The notes under the pieces: model-generated
Told to the model about the DNA's origin: nothing
Seen by the model: the letters and a program-made list of their open reading frames with translations, nothing else
Databases searched by the model: none
Shown here: positions 7,938-17,350 of the stretch, one piece after another
Position numbering within the stretch: position 1 is the stretch's first letter
Layout: each line of letters opens with the position of its first letter
Program-made: the position numbers and the translations under genes
Assembly: GCF_030285785.1 (NCBI RefSeq)
Contig: NZ_CP127247.1
Coordinates: 2,751,501-2,815,500 of the forward strand
Length of the DNA: 64,000 nt
Direction: 5' to 3'
Source: Parasedimentitalea psychrophila
GTDB taxonomy: Bacteria; Pseudomonadota; Alphaproteobacteria; Rhodobacterales; Rhodobacteraceae

Positions 7938-9383
7938 ATGTTAGATCTTCGCCCTGTTGGATATGTCATCGGCCTGCTGGTCGCCATTTTGGGCGTGACC
8001 ATGCTGTTTCCCTTGCTGATTGACCTCAGGGACGGGCAGGGCGAATGGCCGGTCTTTCTGCAAAGTGCTGTGTTCACGGTGCTGACGGGCGGGCTGATTG
8101 CGCTGAGTTGTGCCAATGGGGTGCGCGAGGGTCTGACCATTCAGCAAACCTTTTTACTGACCACGGGGGTGTGGCTGGCATTGCCGTTGTTTGGCGCCTT
8201 GCCGTTTGTGCTGGGCGCCACCGAGTTGCGCTTTGTGGATGCTTTTTTTGAGGCGATGTCCGGTTTGACCACCACCGGCTCGACGGTTGTTGCCGGGCTG
8301 GACGATCTGCCACGGGGAATCCTGTTGTGGCGGGGCATTCTGCAGTGGCTGGGCGGCATTGGTATCATTGTTGTCGCCATGGTGTTCCTGCCGGAACTGC
8401 GGGTCGGCGGTATGCAGATTTTCCGCTCCGAAGGCTTTGACACCTTTGGCAAAATCCTACCGCGGGCGACCGAGATATCGTCACGGATTTCGGTGATCTA
8501 TGTGACCCTGACTACGATCTGTGCGCTGGCCTATGCGGCCACCGGGATGCAGGCGTTTGATGCGGTGGTGCATGCGATGACCACTGTGGCAACCGGTGGC
8601 TTTGCCAATTACGATGCCTCGTTTGCCGCCTTCTCCGATCAGACCAAATATGTTGCCGTGGTGTTCATGCTGCTGGCGGCGCTGCCCTTTGTGCGCTTTG
8701 TGCAATTGACGGCAGGCCATACCCAGCCGCTGTTGCACGACAGTCAGATCCGCAGTTTTTTTGCCACCGGCATGGTATTGGTTCTGCTGCTGACGCTCTG
8801 GAATATGAACCAAATCAGCCAGTCTGAGGTCGGGTTCCGCGAGACCCTGTTCAACACGGTGTCGCTGTTGACCGGCACCGGCTATGCCAGCGCCAATTAT
8901 ATGACATGGGGTGGGTTTCCGGTCACCGTGTTGTTCTTTACCGGGCTGATTGGAGGCTGTGCCGGCTCGACGGCCTGTTCGATCAAGATATTCAGGTATC
9001 AGTTGCTGTTTGCATCGATCAAAGCCCAGATCCAGCGTATTCGATCCCCGCATGGCGTGTTCACGCCGCGGTATGCCGGGCGGGCTGTGGGCCCGGATGT
9101 TCTCAGCTCGGTGATATCCTTCTTTGTGTTTTTCATTGTCACCATCGGAATTGTGGCCTGGGGGCTGGCCCTGACCGGGCTGGATTTCACCACCTCGGTG
9201 TCGGGCGCAGCTACGGCTGTCGCCAATATTGGTCCGGGGCTGGGCAGTATTATTGGTCCCGCCGGTAATTTCGCCGGGCTGAATGACGCTGCCAAGTGGA
9301 TTCTGATATCGGCCATGTTGATTGGCCGACTGGAGCTGATGGCAGTCTATGTTCTGTTCACTATCCGCTTTTGGAGGGCCTGA
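7938..9383 (+). CDS. trkH: Trk-type potassium uptake membrane protein
   Basis: A 481-residue integral membrane protein of the TrkH/KtrB family, which forms the K+ pathway and works with a cytoplasmic TrkA-type NAD-binding subunit not seen here. Repeated membrane-pore-membrane units are visible with filter-like segments SGLTTTGST (~109-117), MTTVATGGFANY (~214-225), LLTGTGYAS (~310-318) and AATAVANIGPGLG (~423-435). GGIGIIVVAMVFLPELRVGG is the family's conserved stretch. Start ATG 7938 gives the expected first helix. The preceding 300-bp leader is structured. Confidence 0.93.
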   Translation: MLDLRPVGYVIGLLVAILGVTMLFPLLIDLRDGQGEWPVFLQSAVFTVLTGGLIALSCANGVREGLTIQQTFLLTTGVWLALPLFGALPFVLGATELRFVDAFFEAMSGLTTTGSTVVAGLDDLPRGILLWRGILQWLGGIGIIVVAMVFLPELRVGGMQIFRSEGFDTFGKILPRATEISSRISVIYVTLTTICALAYAATGMQAFDAVVHAMTTVATGGFANYDASFAAFSDQTKYVAVVFMLLAALPFVRFVQLTAGHTQPLLHDSQIRSFFATGMVLVLLLTLWNMNQISQSEVGFRETLFNTVSLLTGTGYASANYMTWGGFPVTVLFFTGLIGGCAGSTACSIKIFRYQLLFASIKAQIQRIRSPHGVFTPRYAGRAVGPDVLSSVISFFVFFIVTIGIVAWGLALTGLDFTTSVSGAATAVANIGPGLGSIIGPAGNFAGLNDAAKWILISAMLIGRLELMAVYVLFTIRFWRA

Positions 9384-9437
9384 AATCCCCCGTATGGACG
9401 TGCGGCAGTGGTGCGTGCAAGCACGCACCCTACACAG

Positions 9438-9800
9438 CTATTTGCCGGTCATCAGGCTATTGGGGATTTCGAAACGTTCTGCCGGTGTGATGTGCACGAT
9501 GGTGGAATTGGCTAGAGTCTTCGACGCCATTGAGCCGGTGCTGTCTGTGGCGGTGACTTTGCCGTCGGTCACGTAGAGATACCGCACTTGCCCACCTGGA
9601 AGCAGCACGCGCAGGGTGACTGAGCCATCGTCCTTGGGCAGAATTTCAACCGGGCAGCTGGAGTTTGGCTGACCGTCCCTGGCGGCGCAATCAATGTGAC
9701 TAAGGGAGCGGGTGCCGTCGGTGCCAGCGATTTTGGCGCTTTCGGCAAATCCCGACAGGGGCATCAAAGCCGCACAGGCCAACAGGGCAATAAACCGCAT
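9438..9800 (-). CDS. Small exported protein of unknown function
   Basis: The 120-residue product begins with a clear signal peptide (MRFIALLACAALMPLSGFAES, likely cleaved near residue 20) and an upstream AAAGGAA ribosome site. The mature part is polar with a Cys pair (DCAARDGQPNSSC) that could form a disulfide, and beta-rich segments (GSVTLRVLLPGGQVRYLYVTDGKV). I do not recognise a family. It faces trkH convergently and is divergent from lysC, with the ~200-bp shared upstream region containing a short tandem repeat (CTTGCTCTTGCAC twice, near 9917-9944). Confidence 0.8.
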   Translation of the reverse strand: MRFIALLACAALMPLSGFAESAKIAGTDGTRSLSHIDCAARDGQPNSSCPVEILPKDDGSVTLRVLLPGGQVRYLYVTDGKVTATDSTGSMASKTLANSTIVHITPAERFEIPNSLMTGK

Positions 9801-10000
9801 GAAAATTCCTTTCAGAGATATGGTTTAGGCGGAGTTTCGCACCGGCTCACCGGGCTGTAAACCCGTCGAATGCTGGGATGGCGGCCTGCGTTGGGGACCC
9901 GAGGCACTGCGGCGGCTCTTGCTCTTGCACCTTGCTCTTGCACCATGGCTCGCTTATGACGCGGGAGATCGAAAACAGCCAGCGCCCGGAGAATGTCCCC

Positions 10001-11239
10001 ATGCCGGTACTTGTGATGAAATTCGGCGGCACCTCGGTCGCCAACCTGGACCGCATTCGCCGGGCCGCCAAGCGCGTCGGAGTCGAAGTGGCCAAGGGCT
10101 ATGATGTCATCGTCATCGTCTCGGCGATGTCCGGCAAGACCAATGAAATGGTCGGTTGGGTCGAAGAGACCTCGCCGCTGTTTGACGCCCGCGAATATGA
10201 CGCGGTGGTGTCCTCGGGGGAGGCCGTCACCGCGGGCCTGATGGCGCTGACGCTGCAGGAAATGGATGTGCCGGCGCGCAGCTGGCAGGGCTGGCAAGTG
10301 CCGTTGCAGACCACCAGCGCCCACAGTCAGGCGCGGATCGAAGAGATCGGCACCAAAAACATCAACCAGAAGTTCGGTGAGGGCATGAAGGTCGCCGTGG
10401 TCGCGGGATTTCAGGGCATTAGCCCCGAAGGCCGGATCACCACTTTGGGCCGCGGCGGATCGGATACCACGGCGGTGGCCTTTGCCGCCGCGTTCGACGC
10501 CGTGCGCTGCGACATCTATACCGATGTGGATGGGGTCTATACCACCGACCCGCGTATCTGCGACAAGGCGCGCAAACTGGACAAGATCTCCTATGAGGAG
10601 ATGCTGGAACTGGCCTCGCTGGGTGCCAAAGTGCTGCAGACCCGATCCGTCGAGCTGGCAATGCGCTTTAAGGTGAAGCTGCGTGTGTTGAGCAGTTTTG
10701 AAGAACAATGTGATGAGGCGGGCACGCTGGTCTGCGCCGAGGAGGAAATCATGGAATCCAATGCAGTGGCCGGTGTGGCCTATTCCCGCGACGAAGCAAA
10801 GCTGACCCTGTTGTCGGTTGCCGACCGTCCCGGCATTGCCGCCATCATCTTCAATTCGCTCTCCGAGGGCGGTGTCAACGTCGATATGATCGTGCAGAAC
10901 ATCTCAGAAGATGGCCGCACCGACATGACGTTCTCATGCCCGACCGATCAGGTGGCCCGGGCCGAGCAGGCGCTGTTGAAGACCAAGGGCGCGGGCGATC
11001 TGAACTACGCCGAATTGGTGGCCGACAAGGACGTTGCCAAGATTTCGGTGGTGGGTATCGGAATGCGCTCGCAATCGGGTGTTGCGGCAAAGATGTTCAA
11101 AGTGCTGTCGGATGAGGGCATCAACATCAAGGTGATCACCACCTCCGAGATCAAAATTTCCGTGCTGATTGACCGGAAATACATGGAACTTGCGGTCCAA
11201 GCATTGCATGATGCCTTTGATCTGGACAAGGTTGCCTGA
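10001..11239 (+). CDS. lysC: Aspartate kinase
   Basis: The enzyme phosphorylates aspartate in the first step toward lysine, threonine, methionine and diaminopimelate. The kinase core starts MPVLVMKFGGTSVANLDRIR and carries TLGRGGSDTTAVA and DVDGVYTTDPR; two C-terminal ACT segments (SVADRPGIAAIIFNSLSEGG and GIGMRSQSGVAAKMFKVLSD) mark feedback control by amino acids. A longer open frame extends to 9878, but ATG 10001 is chosen because protein similarity begins there and GGAGAA precedes it. The product has 412 residues, the normal size. ptsP follows after 43 bases, as is common in this family of bacteria. Confidence 0.95.
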   Translation: MPVLVMKFGGTSVANLDRIRRAAKRVGVEVAKGYDVIVIVSAMSGKTNEMVGWVEETSPLFDAREYDAVVSSGEAVTAGLMALTLQEMDVPARSWQGWQVPLQTTSAHSQARIEEIGTKNINQKFGEGMKVAVVAGFQGISPEGRITTLGRGGSDTTAVAFAAAFDAVRCDIYTDVDGVYTTDPRICDKARKLDKISYEEMLELASLGAKVLQTRSVELAMRFKVKLRVLSSFEEQCDEAGTLVCAEEEIMESNAVAGVAYSRDEAKLTLLSVADRPGIAAIIFNSLSEGGVNVDMIVQNISEDGRTDMTFSCPTDQVARAEQALLKTKGAGDLNYAELVADKDVAKISVVGIGMRSQSGVAAKMFKVLSDEGINIKVITTSEIKISVLIDRKYMELAVQALHDAFDLDKVA

Positions 11240-11282
11240 CTCTCTACGGCAACCTGACACCCGTATTGCGTGAACAGGGATT

Positions 11283-13538
11283 ATGGCGGACAGTACTGAA
11301 TCTGAAAGCCGCAAACTGCTTATGCGGCTGCGTGAGGCAATGGCTGGCGATGACGCCGGCCAGGCCCGTCTTGATAAAATCACCCATCTGATTGCCGATA
11401 GCATGGGCACCGAGGTGTGCTCGGTCTATTTGTTCCGTGACGACGAGACGCTTGAGCTCTGCGCGACCGAGGGTTTGAACACAGAATCCGTGCACCAGAC
11501 CCGGATGCGGATGGGCGAGGGGCTGGTTGGCCGGGTGGCCAAATACGGCAAGGTGGTGAACACGCCGGATGCGCCAAGCGCCAAGGGGTTCCGCTATATG
11601 CCGGAAACTGGCGAGGAGCGGTTTTCCTCGTTCCTGGGGGTTCCGGTGCAGCGGCTGGGCGAAAAGCTCGGCGTACTGGTGGTGCAGTCGCGCGAACAGC
11701 GTGAGTTCACTGCCGATGAGGTCTATGGGCTGGAAGTGGTGGCCATGGTCATCGCAGAAATGACCGAGCTGGGGGCCTTTGTCGGCGAGGGCGCGGCGCT
11801 GTCACCATTGCACCAGCAAGCGGTACTGCTGCGGGGCACCTCGGCCCAGGAAGGCTCTGCCGAGGGGCATGTCTGGCTGCACGAACCACGGGTGGTGATT
11901 ACCAATCCAATTGCCGATGATCCGCACCGCGAGTTGGAGCGTCTGAACGAGGCGGTGGACGAGCTGCGGGTGGGTGTCGACAAGATGCTGGAAATGTCGC
12001 TGGACGGCGACAAGGAACAGATGCAGGTGCTTGAGGCCTATCGCATGTTTGCCAATTCCAAGGGGTGGATGCGGCGCATGGAGGAGGATATCGCCCGTGG
12101 TCTAAGTGCCGAAGCCGCTGTTGAAAAAGAACAATCTCAGGCCCGCGCTCGTATGAGCCAGGTTCAGGATTCCTATCTGCGCGAGCGGTTGAGCGATCTG
12201 GATGATCTGTCGAACCGGCTGTTGCGGATTCTGACCGGGCAGGGGGCGACCTCCAGTGCTGACCTGCCGACCGATCCGATCCTGGTGGCGCGCAATATCG
12301 GCCCCGGCGATCTGCTGGAATATGGCCGCAGCCTGCGCGGCGTCGTGCTAGAGGAAGGCTCGGTGGGCAGCCATGCGGCGATTGTTGCGCGCGCCCTGGC
12401 TATTCCCTTGATCGTGAACGCCAAACGGATCACCACCGAGGCGCTGAATGGCGACCATATCATGGTGGATGGGGATCAGGGGCTGGTGCACCTGCGCCCG
12501 GAAGACATGGTCTCAGCGGCGTTTCGCGACAAGATGGCGATGCAGGCCAAGGCGCAGGAACGCTATTCCTCCATTCGCGACCGCCCGGCGGTGACCACAG
12601 ACGGACAAACCGTCGCGCTGATGATGAACGCCGGATTGATGGCGGATCTGCCGTCACTGGACAGCTCGGGCGCCGAGGGTGTGGGATTGTTCCGGACTGA
12701 ACTCCAATTCCTGGTGCGCAATAAAATGCCCAAGCGCACGGAATTGGCGGTGTTGTACAAGCGGGTTCTGGACGCCGGCCATGGCAAGCCGGTGGTGTTT
12801 AGGACCTTGGACATCGGCTCGGACAAGGTGTTGCCCTATATGAAGCCCACGGATGAGCCCAACCCGGCGATGGGCTGGCGGGCGATCCGAGTGGGGCTGG
12901 ACAAGCCCGGGGTGATGCGGATGCAGCTGCAGGCGCTGATGCGGGCCGCTGATGGTCGCCCGTTAACCATCATGTTCCCGTTTGTGGCACAGTTCGAAGA
13001 ATACCGGGCGGCGCGCGCCGAGGTGGAAAAGACATTGGAGCGCGAACGCCGTCTGGGTCATCGCCTGCCCGAAGCTCTGGACGTGGGGGCGATGCTGGAA
13101 ACACCGTCGCTGGCCTTTGCACCGCAAAAGTTTTTTGAAGAAGTTGGGTTCCTGTCGATTGGCGGCAATGATCTGAAGCAGTTCTTTTTTGCGGCCGACC
13201 GCGAGAACGAGCGGGTGCGCAAACGCTATGACACGCTGAATGTCAGTTTTCTGAGCCTGATCGAACGTATCGTCGAGCGCTGTGACACGAGCAACACGCC
13301 GCTGAGTTTCTGCGGCGAGGATGCGGGGCGTCCGATCGAGGCGGTCTGCCTGGCCGCCATTGGGGTCCGCACCCTGTCGATGCGACCGGCCTCAATCGGG
13401 CCGGTGAAATCCCTGTTGCTGCGGGTGGACCTGGGCGCATTGCGCAAGATCATCGCAGATGCCCGCCACCGCGGCGATCAATCGGTCCGCCCGGCCGTGA
13501 TGGACTATCTACGGGATCTTGGAGATCCCGGCTCCTGA
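11283..13538 (+). CDS. ptsP: Phosphoenolpyruvate-protein phosphotransferase, EI-Ntr
   Basis: This is Enzyme I of the nitrogen-type phosphotransferase system, transferring phosphate from PEP to NPr for regulation rather than sugar import. An N-terminal GAF domain (~20-160; GEGLVGRVAKYGKVVNTPDA) precedes the PTS N-domain, the phospho-His domain with H364 in GSHAAIVARALAIPLIV, and the TIM-barrel PEP-binding domain (GLFRTELQFL, PFVAQFEEY, LSIGGNDLKQFFFAADREN, SFCGEDAGRP). The length of 751 residues fits PtsP. Its position behind lysC suggests co-transcription. Confidence 0.95.
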   Translation: MADSTESESRKLLMRLREAMAGDDAGQARLDKITHLIADSMGTEVCSVYLFRDDETLELCATEGLNTESVHQTRMRMGEGLVGRVAKYGKVVNTPDAPSAKGFRYMPETGEERFSSFLGVPVQRLGEKLGVLVVQSREQREFTADEVYGLEVVAMVIAEMTELGAFVGEGAALSPLHQQAVLLRGTSAQEGSAEGHVWLHEPRVVITNPIADDPHRELERLNEAVDELRVGVDKMLEMSLDGDKEQMQVLEAYRMFANSKGWMRRMEEDIARGLSAEAAVEKEQSQARARMSQVQDSYLRERLSDLDDLSNRLLRILTGQGATSSADLPTDPILVARNIGPGDLLEYGRSLRGVVLEEGSVGSHAAIVARALAIPLIVNAKRITTEALNGDHIMVDGDQGLVHLRPEDMVSAAFRDKMAMQAKAQERYSSIRDRPAVTTDGQTVALMMNAGLMADLPSLDSSGAEGVGLFRTELQFLVRNKMPKRTELAVLYKRVLDAGHGKPVVFRTLDIGSDKVLPYMKPTDEPNPAMGWRAIRVGLDKPGVMRMQLQALMRAADGRPLTIMFPFVAQFEEYRAARAEVEKTLERERRLGHRLPEALDVGAMLETPSLAFAPQKFFEEVGFLSIGGNDLKQFFFAADRENERVRKRYDTLNVSFLSLIERIVERCDTSNTPLSFCGEDAGRPIEAVCLAAIGVRTLSMRPASIGPVKSLLLRVDLGALRKIIADARHRGDQSVRPAVMDYLRDLGDPGS

Positions 13539-14040
13539 GCGCTGCCGAGAGGCCGTTTTCACTGCAAATTTTCACCGCAAATCCCATCAAGGAAAGCCAG
13601 CGAAAATCGCCAATTTTGCGCCTTTTTGGCTGGGAAAATCCCAGATCTCGGCAAGACCGACTGTCATTTCTCAATTTATTTTATGTGTATCATGGATGGT
13701 ATTGGCAATTTTATTTCCCTTATGTGACATTTCCTCCGATTTCGTGATGGCGTCGATATAGTGCCGATAAGGTGCTGGATTGACGCCATCCACAAGGGGC
13801 CGACCTGCGGACACCATGAATTGAGTTGCTGATCGGGTTGTTCAATAGTTATCCACATTGACTGTGGTCAATAATTATCTGTTAGTTAAGGATTTTTCGA
13901 ATTATCCAGGGGTAAGGTTTGGACCAGTTGCCCGAGCGAGCCGAAAATGAATACCTGCGGAGGCACCTGTACATCATTGAAATGACTGAATTTAGTTAAA
14001 GTTCAATTATTTTCTGAAAGGCGGCGCCGCTGCGGGCTCC
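13539..14040. other. AT-rich gap with a DnaA-box-like site and a hairpin
   Basis: This 500-bp gap between ptsP and the TetR remnant is AT-rich compared with its neighbours. It contains a perfect TTATCCACA (13849-13857), a near match TTATCCAGG (near 13903), and an inverted repeat GATGGCGTC/GACGCCATC near 13746 and 13780. A short frame from TTG 13919 to 13999 reads LDQLPERAENEYLRRHLYII but has no convincing start. No gene is called here. Confidence 0.5.
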
Positions 14041-14537
14041 TCAGGTGGCGCCAGCAGCGGGTGCAAATGCCGAAAGCTGCAGCTCCAGCAGTCTTTTGCC
14101 ATCGCTGAGCAGGAGTGAAGGATCCCGTGTCACCAACAGGCGCAGGACCAGGCTTTGAATGATGCCAAAAATCAACGTGGCGATATCTTGTGGCGCTGTC
14201 TCGGCGCAGAGACAACCGCCGGTCTGGGCGTCTTTGACGGCGCTGGTCAGCGCCTTGAAAAACGCCGTCATGCTGGACCGGATCTGCGGCCTGCATCTCG
14301 GCCTGCATCTCGGCCTGGGTGATATTGGCGGATATCTGGTCGCTCAGGATCTGTGCCGCCGACCGCCAAATATCATCTTTGCTGGGGAAGTGCTTGTAAA
14401 TGGCCGGTTGTGTCAGCCCCAGGCGCTTGGCAATCATGCCGGTTGTCACCTGTTCAGGGCCGGCCTCAAAAGGCCAGCGCAAAGGTCGCCTGCATGATGT
14501 CAGCCCGGCGCTCCGGTGCCGATTTCCGCATCCTCAT
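14041..14537 (-). pseudogene. TetR-family regulator with two frameshifts
   Basis: Three frames together rebuild a TetR protein. The first (ATG 14537, MRMRKSAPERRADIMQATFA) stops at a TGA caused by one extra T in a TTTT run near 14467. The second carries the helix-turn-helix VTTGMIAKRLGLTQPAIYKHFPSK. The third, from about 14271 to the stop at 14041, reads MTAFFKALTSAVKDAQTGGC and continues as a ligand-domain tail. The second shift lies next to a 12-bp tandem duplication (GGCCTGCATCTC). The start overlaps the stop of the upstream membrane protein in ATGA, so the two were translationally coupled. It could be a sequencing artefact at the homopolymer, but two independent shifts argue for decay. 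Confidence 0.75.
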
Positions 14538-14944
14538 TGCTGATCTCTGGTGCCCATCAGTGCCCCCGAGATTGCCGCCCAGACGCCGATCCGCAAGGCC
14601 AGCGCGCCGAGTGTCCGCATTTCATAGGCCTGCCCGCGGATCAGCTGATAGCCAAATCCCAGGGCAATCAGGCATGTTGCCAAGGCGATGAAAATGGCCA
14701 GTTTTCTGGCCCAGCTGCGGCGCTGCCAAATGCCAATGGCAGCACTGATGTAGAGAAACCCTGCCAGAAAGTTGAACCACAGCACAAAAGGCATGTAGTT
14801 GCCTGCCGCTGCTTGCGCCTGAGGCGGGCCAAACAGCACATTTCCCCCCGACATCAGCGTCAGGACGCCAAAAACAAGCGCAAGGATCGCGACGGGTTTC
14901 CGCCAGCGGGGTGACGGGGTCAAGCGGGTCTCTGGGGCGGTCAT
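14534..14944 (-). CDS. Small four-helix membrane protein
   Basis: The 136-residue product has about four hydrophobic segments (VAILALVFGVLTLMSG, YMPFVLWFNFLAGFLYIS, LAIFIALATCLIALGFGY, LALRIGVWAAISGALM). No enzymatic motif is visible and I do not recognise a specific function. Its stop overlaps the start of the TetR remnant by four bases, so it was probably controlled by that regulator. It diverges from cutC across a 280-bp region. Confidence 0.75.
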   Translation of the reverse strand: MTAPETRLTPSPRWRKPVAILALVFGVLTLMSGGNVLFGPPQAQAAAGNYMPFVLWFNFLAGFLYISAAIGIWQRRSWARKLAIFIALATCLIALGFGYQLIRGQAYEMRTLGALALRIGVWAAISGALMGTRDQQ

Positions 14945-15223
14945 GGTGACGGGTTCTTTCTGGGGTTTGGCCGGGGCGCCAATGGGGAGCCAATGCGGGG
15001 TGCAAATTTGGTTATAGAGTTATAACTAACCCCTGTGCGGGTGTTTGCAACCCTTGACTGCCGCATGATGAGATCCCCGCCGTCGTATCACCCCGGAACG
15101 GGTCGGCAGCCCCTCCCAAATTCTCTCCCCAAATCAAATCGGTATCAAAGCCGGTTGAAGTCTGACATTGATGGTTTGCAACGGTGGACCGGTGATCTCG
15201 GACACCTCGTCAAGGAGAGCCCT

Positions 15224-15928
15224 GTGCTGGAAGTTTGCGTTGATACGATTGACGGGGTGATGGCGGCGATGCAGGGCGGTGCCGGCCGCGTGGAGCTGTG
15301 TTCCTCGCTGTCCGAAGGCGGGCTGACGCCCTCGGCGGGCCTGATGCGTGCCGCCGCAGATTTGCCGATACCCTGTTATGCGATGATCCGGCCGCGAGGG
15401 GGGTTGTTTGGGTTTTCGGAGGCCGAAGCCAGGGTCATGCTGGCCGATATTGCCATGGTTCACGAGGCCGGTCTTGCGGGCGTGGTGTTGGGGGCCCAGG
15501 CGGAGGATGGCGGTCTGAATATGCCGTTGCTGCGGCGGATGTTGGCTGCGGCCACGGGTTTGGGGACAACCCTGCACCGGGTGATCGACGTGGTGCCCGC
15601 GCCCTTGCTGGCCCTGGGTCAGGCAATCGATCTGGGCTTTGACCGGGTATTGACCTCCGGAGCTGAACCCTTTGCACAGGATGGTGCAGAGCTGATCACA
15701 CAGATGGTGACGCAGGCGGCTGGACGGATTTCGATCATGCCGGGATGTGGCTTAACGGCTGCCAATGTGGCTGCTGTTATGGCCCGCACTGGGGTGCAGG
15801 AGGTTCATGCCGCTTGCAATGTCCCAGTGCCCGGAGGGGCGGCCTTTTCGGATTTTGATCCACCGGGGGGGCGCTACCAGACGTCAGAATCGCAGGTGCG
15901 GGCGATGGTCAGTCAGATTCCGGGGTGA
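15224..15928 (+). CDS. cutC: CutC-family protein (copper homeostasis)
   Basis: A 234-residue TIM-barrel protein of the CutC family. It begins VLEVCVDTIDGVMAAMQGGA and includes RVELCSSLSEGGLTPSAGLM, CYAMIRPRGGLFGFSEAE, LHRVIDVVPAP and IMPGCGLTAANV. GTG 15224 is chosen because AAGGAG sits seven bases upstream; an open frame continues to 15035 but lacks family similarity. CutC has been linked to copper tolerance and its biochemical role is debated. It stands alone, divergent from the small membrane protein. Confidence 0.88.
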   Translation: MLEVCVDTIDGVMAAMQGGAGRVELCSSLSEGGLTPSAGLMRAAADLPIPCYAMIRPRGGLFGFSEAEARVMLADIAMVHEAGLAGVVLGAQAEDGGLNMPLLRRMLAAATGLGTTLHRVIDVVPAPLLALGQAIDLGFDRVLTSGAEPFAQDGAELITQMVTQAAGRISIMPGCGLTAANVAAVMARTGVQEVHAACNVPVPGGAAFSDFDPPGGRYQTSESQVRAMVSQIPG

Positions 15929-16046
15929 CTCAGGCACTGTGGCAGGTGGCTGTTGGACCTGTCACGGTTTGGTGTCGCCCCTTTGATGGCATATTATGCA
16001 ACAAAGATGCGGTGGACATAGCGCTGACCATTGGCCAACACAGCAA

Positions 16047-16150
16047 AACTGAGTGCCGTCGCAAGACAGCTCAATGAACAACCTCGAAAAACGCTAGGAT
16101 ATGAGACACCAGCCGAGCGTTTCAATGCATGTGTTGCGTCGACCCGTTGA
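16047..16150 (+). pseudogene. IS30-family transposase C-terminal remnant
   Basis: A short in-frame stretch reads AVARQLNEQPRKTLGYETPA and continues to a stop at 16148-16150. This is the conserved C-terminal end of IS30-type transposases (LN-RPRKTLG--TPAE). Nothing upstream in the gap from 15929 extends it, so only the tail survives. The rest of the gap to 16459 shows no gene. It marks an old insertion at the border between the core genes and the sensor/channel pair. Confidence 0.7.
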
Positions 16151-16459
16151 AACCGCCGCTGATAGTAACCTTTGCAAAGCTTAGCCGCATTTCACCCTTT
16201 TGCACGTGAACAGCCCATTGCTGACTCTCATGGACGGCACAGAGATTGGTGGCAAGAAGTCCTATGTGACTAATGCTTCATTTTAACTCGATCCACAGCT
16301 TTGTTTTAAATAAGCACTGACATCAGACAGTCTAGTTAAAGAATTTTCGATAGCCAGTTTACCCACTGGCTTGATCAGGGCTTGGAAGTCTTATTTAGGT
16401 CACACTTGACCCGTAAACTTTCGATCTTATTTCCTTGAGCAAAATTGGGTGTAAAATTT

Positions 16460-17350
16460 ATGGGGCACTCAGCAAACAGTATTTCTAACCTTGTCCGTCG
16501 AGCGACTTTTCTTGTTTTTGCAATTGCTCTGATTCTTGGATCGGCTACATTTTACTTTTTCTTCAACGCGGCGACGATGCGACATATTGAAGATGAGGCG
16601 CGCACGCTTCTGGGCCTAGCAATGGCCTCTCGTACTTATACAATCGAAAATATCACACCGCTTCTCAACCAGCTACCCGACACCGAATTTCATGCGGAAC
16701 AAGTCCCCTCATTTGCAGCACAAACGATGTTTCGCAGCTTCATTTCAGAGCAAAGTGATTACACCTATCGAGAAGCAGCGCTGAACCCCACCAATCCCAT
16801 AGATTTAGCAGACCCCTTTGAGGCCGAACTCATTGCAGAATTTCGGCGTGGCGATGATACCAGCGAAGCGAAAGGGATACGCCGCGAGGATGGGTCGGCC
16901 ATTTTCTACATTGCTCGCCCAATAACGATCACCAACAGTGCATGCCTGTCTTGCCACTCTACGCCAGACGCCGCGCCGCCCGCCATGATCGTACGTTACG
17001 GGGATAAGAACGGGTTCGGTTGGAAGCTGAACGAGACGATTGGCATCCAAATTCTAACCGTTCCGATAGACGATGAGTTTCGATCAATTTACGAACTCGT
17101 CGCGATCTTTTTTGTCATGCTTGTTTCGTTGTTCCTTGTTGTGTCCTTGATGGTGACATTACCGCTGCAACGCAACGTGATCCAGCCGCTGCGCAATTTG
17201 GCAGATGTGGCCGATCGATCAAGTTTGCGGGGCGATGACAGCCCTCTACCCAAAAGCGGCGCGGGTGAAATCCAACAACTATCGGACGCCATATCACGAC
17301 TGCGCACCAGCCTTAAAGTTTCGATGGATAATTCAGGCAAGCCCAAATGA
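16460..17350 (+). CDS. Tll0287/DUF3365-type heme-c membrane sensor with HAMP-like segment
   Basis: The 296-residue product has a first membrane helix (~13-36), a periplasmic domain with one c-type heme motif CLSCH (162-166), a second helix (~212-234) and a HAMP-like linker (~235-285, VIQPLRNLADVADRSSLRGD). The arrangement matches Tll0287-like (DUF3365) redox or ligand sensors, which normally pass signals to kinases or cyclases. Here there is no output domain; the next gene, an MscS channel, overlaps by four bases (ATGA), so the channel is the likely partner. ATG 16460 is used; TTG 16445 is possible. Gene function is inferred from domains. Confidence 0.8.
   Translation: MGHSANSISNLVRRATFLVFAIALILGSATFYFFFNAATMRHIEDEARTLLGLAMASRTYTIENITPLLNQLPDTEFHAEQVPSFAAQTMFRSFISEQSDYTYREAALNPTNPIDLADPFEAELIAEFRRGDDTSEAKGIRREDGSAIFYIARPITITNSACLSCHSTPDAAPPAMIVRYGDKNGFGWKLNETIGIQILTVPIDDEFRSIYELVAIFFVMLVSLFLVVSLMVTLPLQRNVIQPLRNLADVADRSSLRGDDSPLPKSGAGEIQQLSDAISRLRTSLKVSMDNSGKPK

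Noticed and set aside
8481-9428. 315-codon minus-strand frame over trkH
   Set aside because: Typical shadow of a GC-rich membrane-protein gene, with no motifs and no ribosome site.
13640-14000. Chromosomal replication origin
   Set aside because: One perfect DnaA box and one weaker match are too few, and no dnaA, hemE or parAB neighbour is present.
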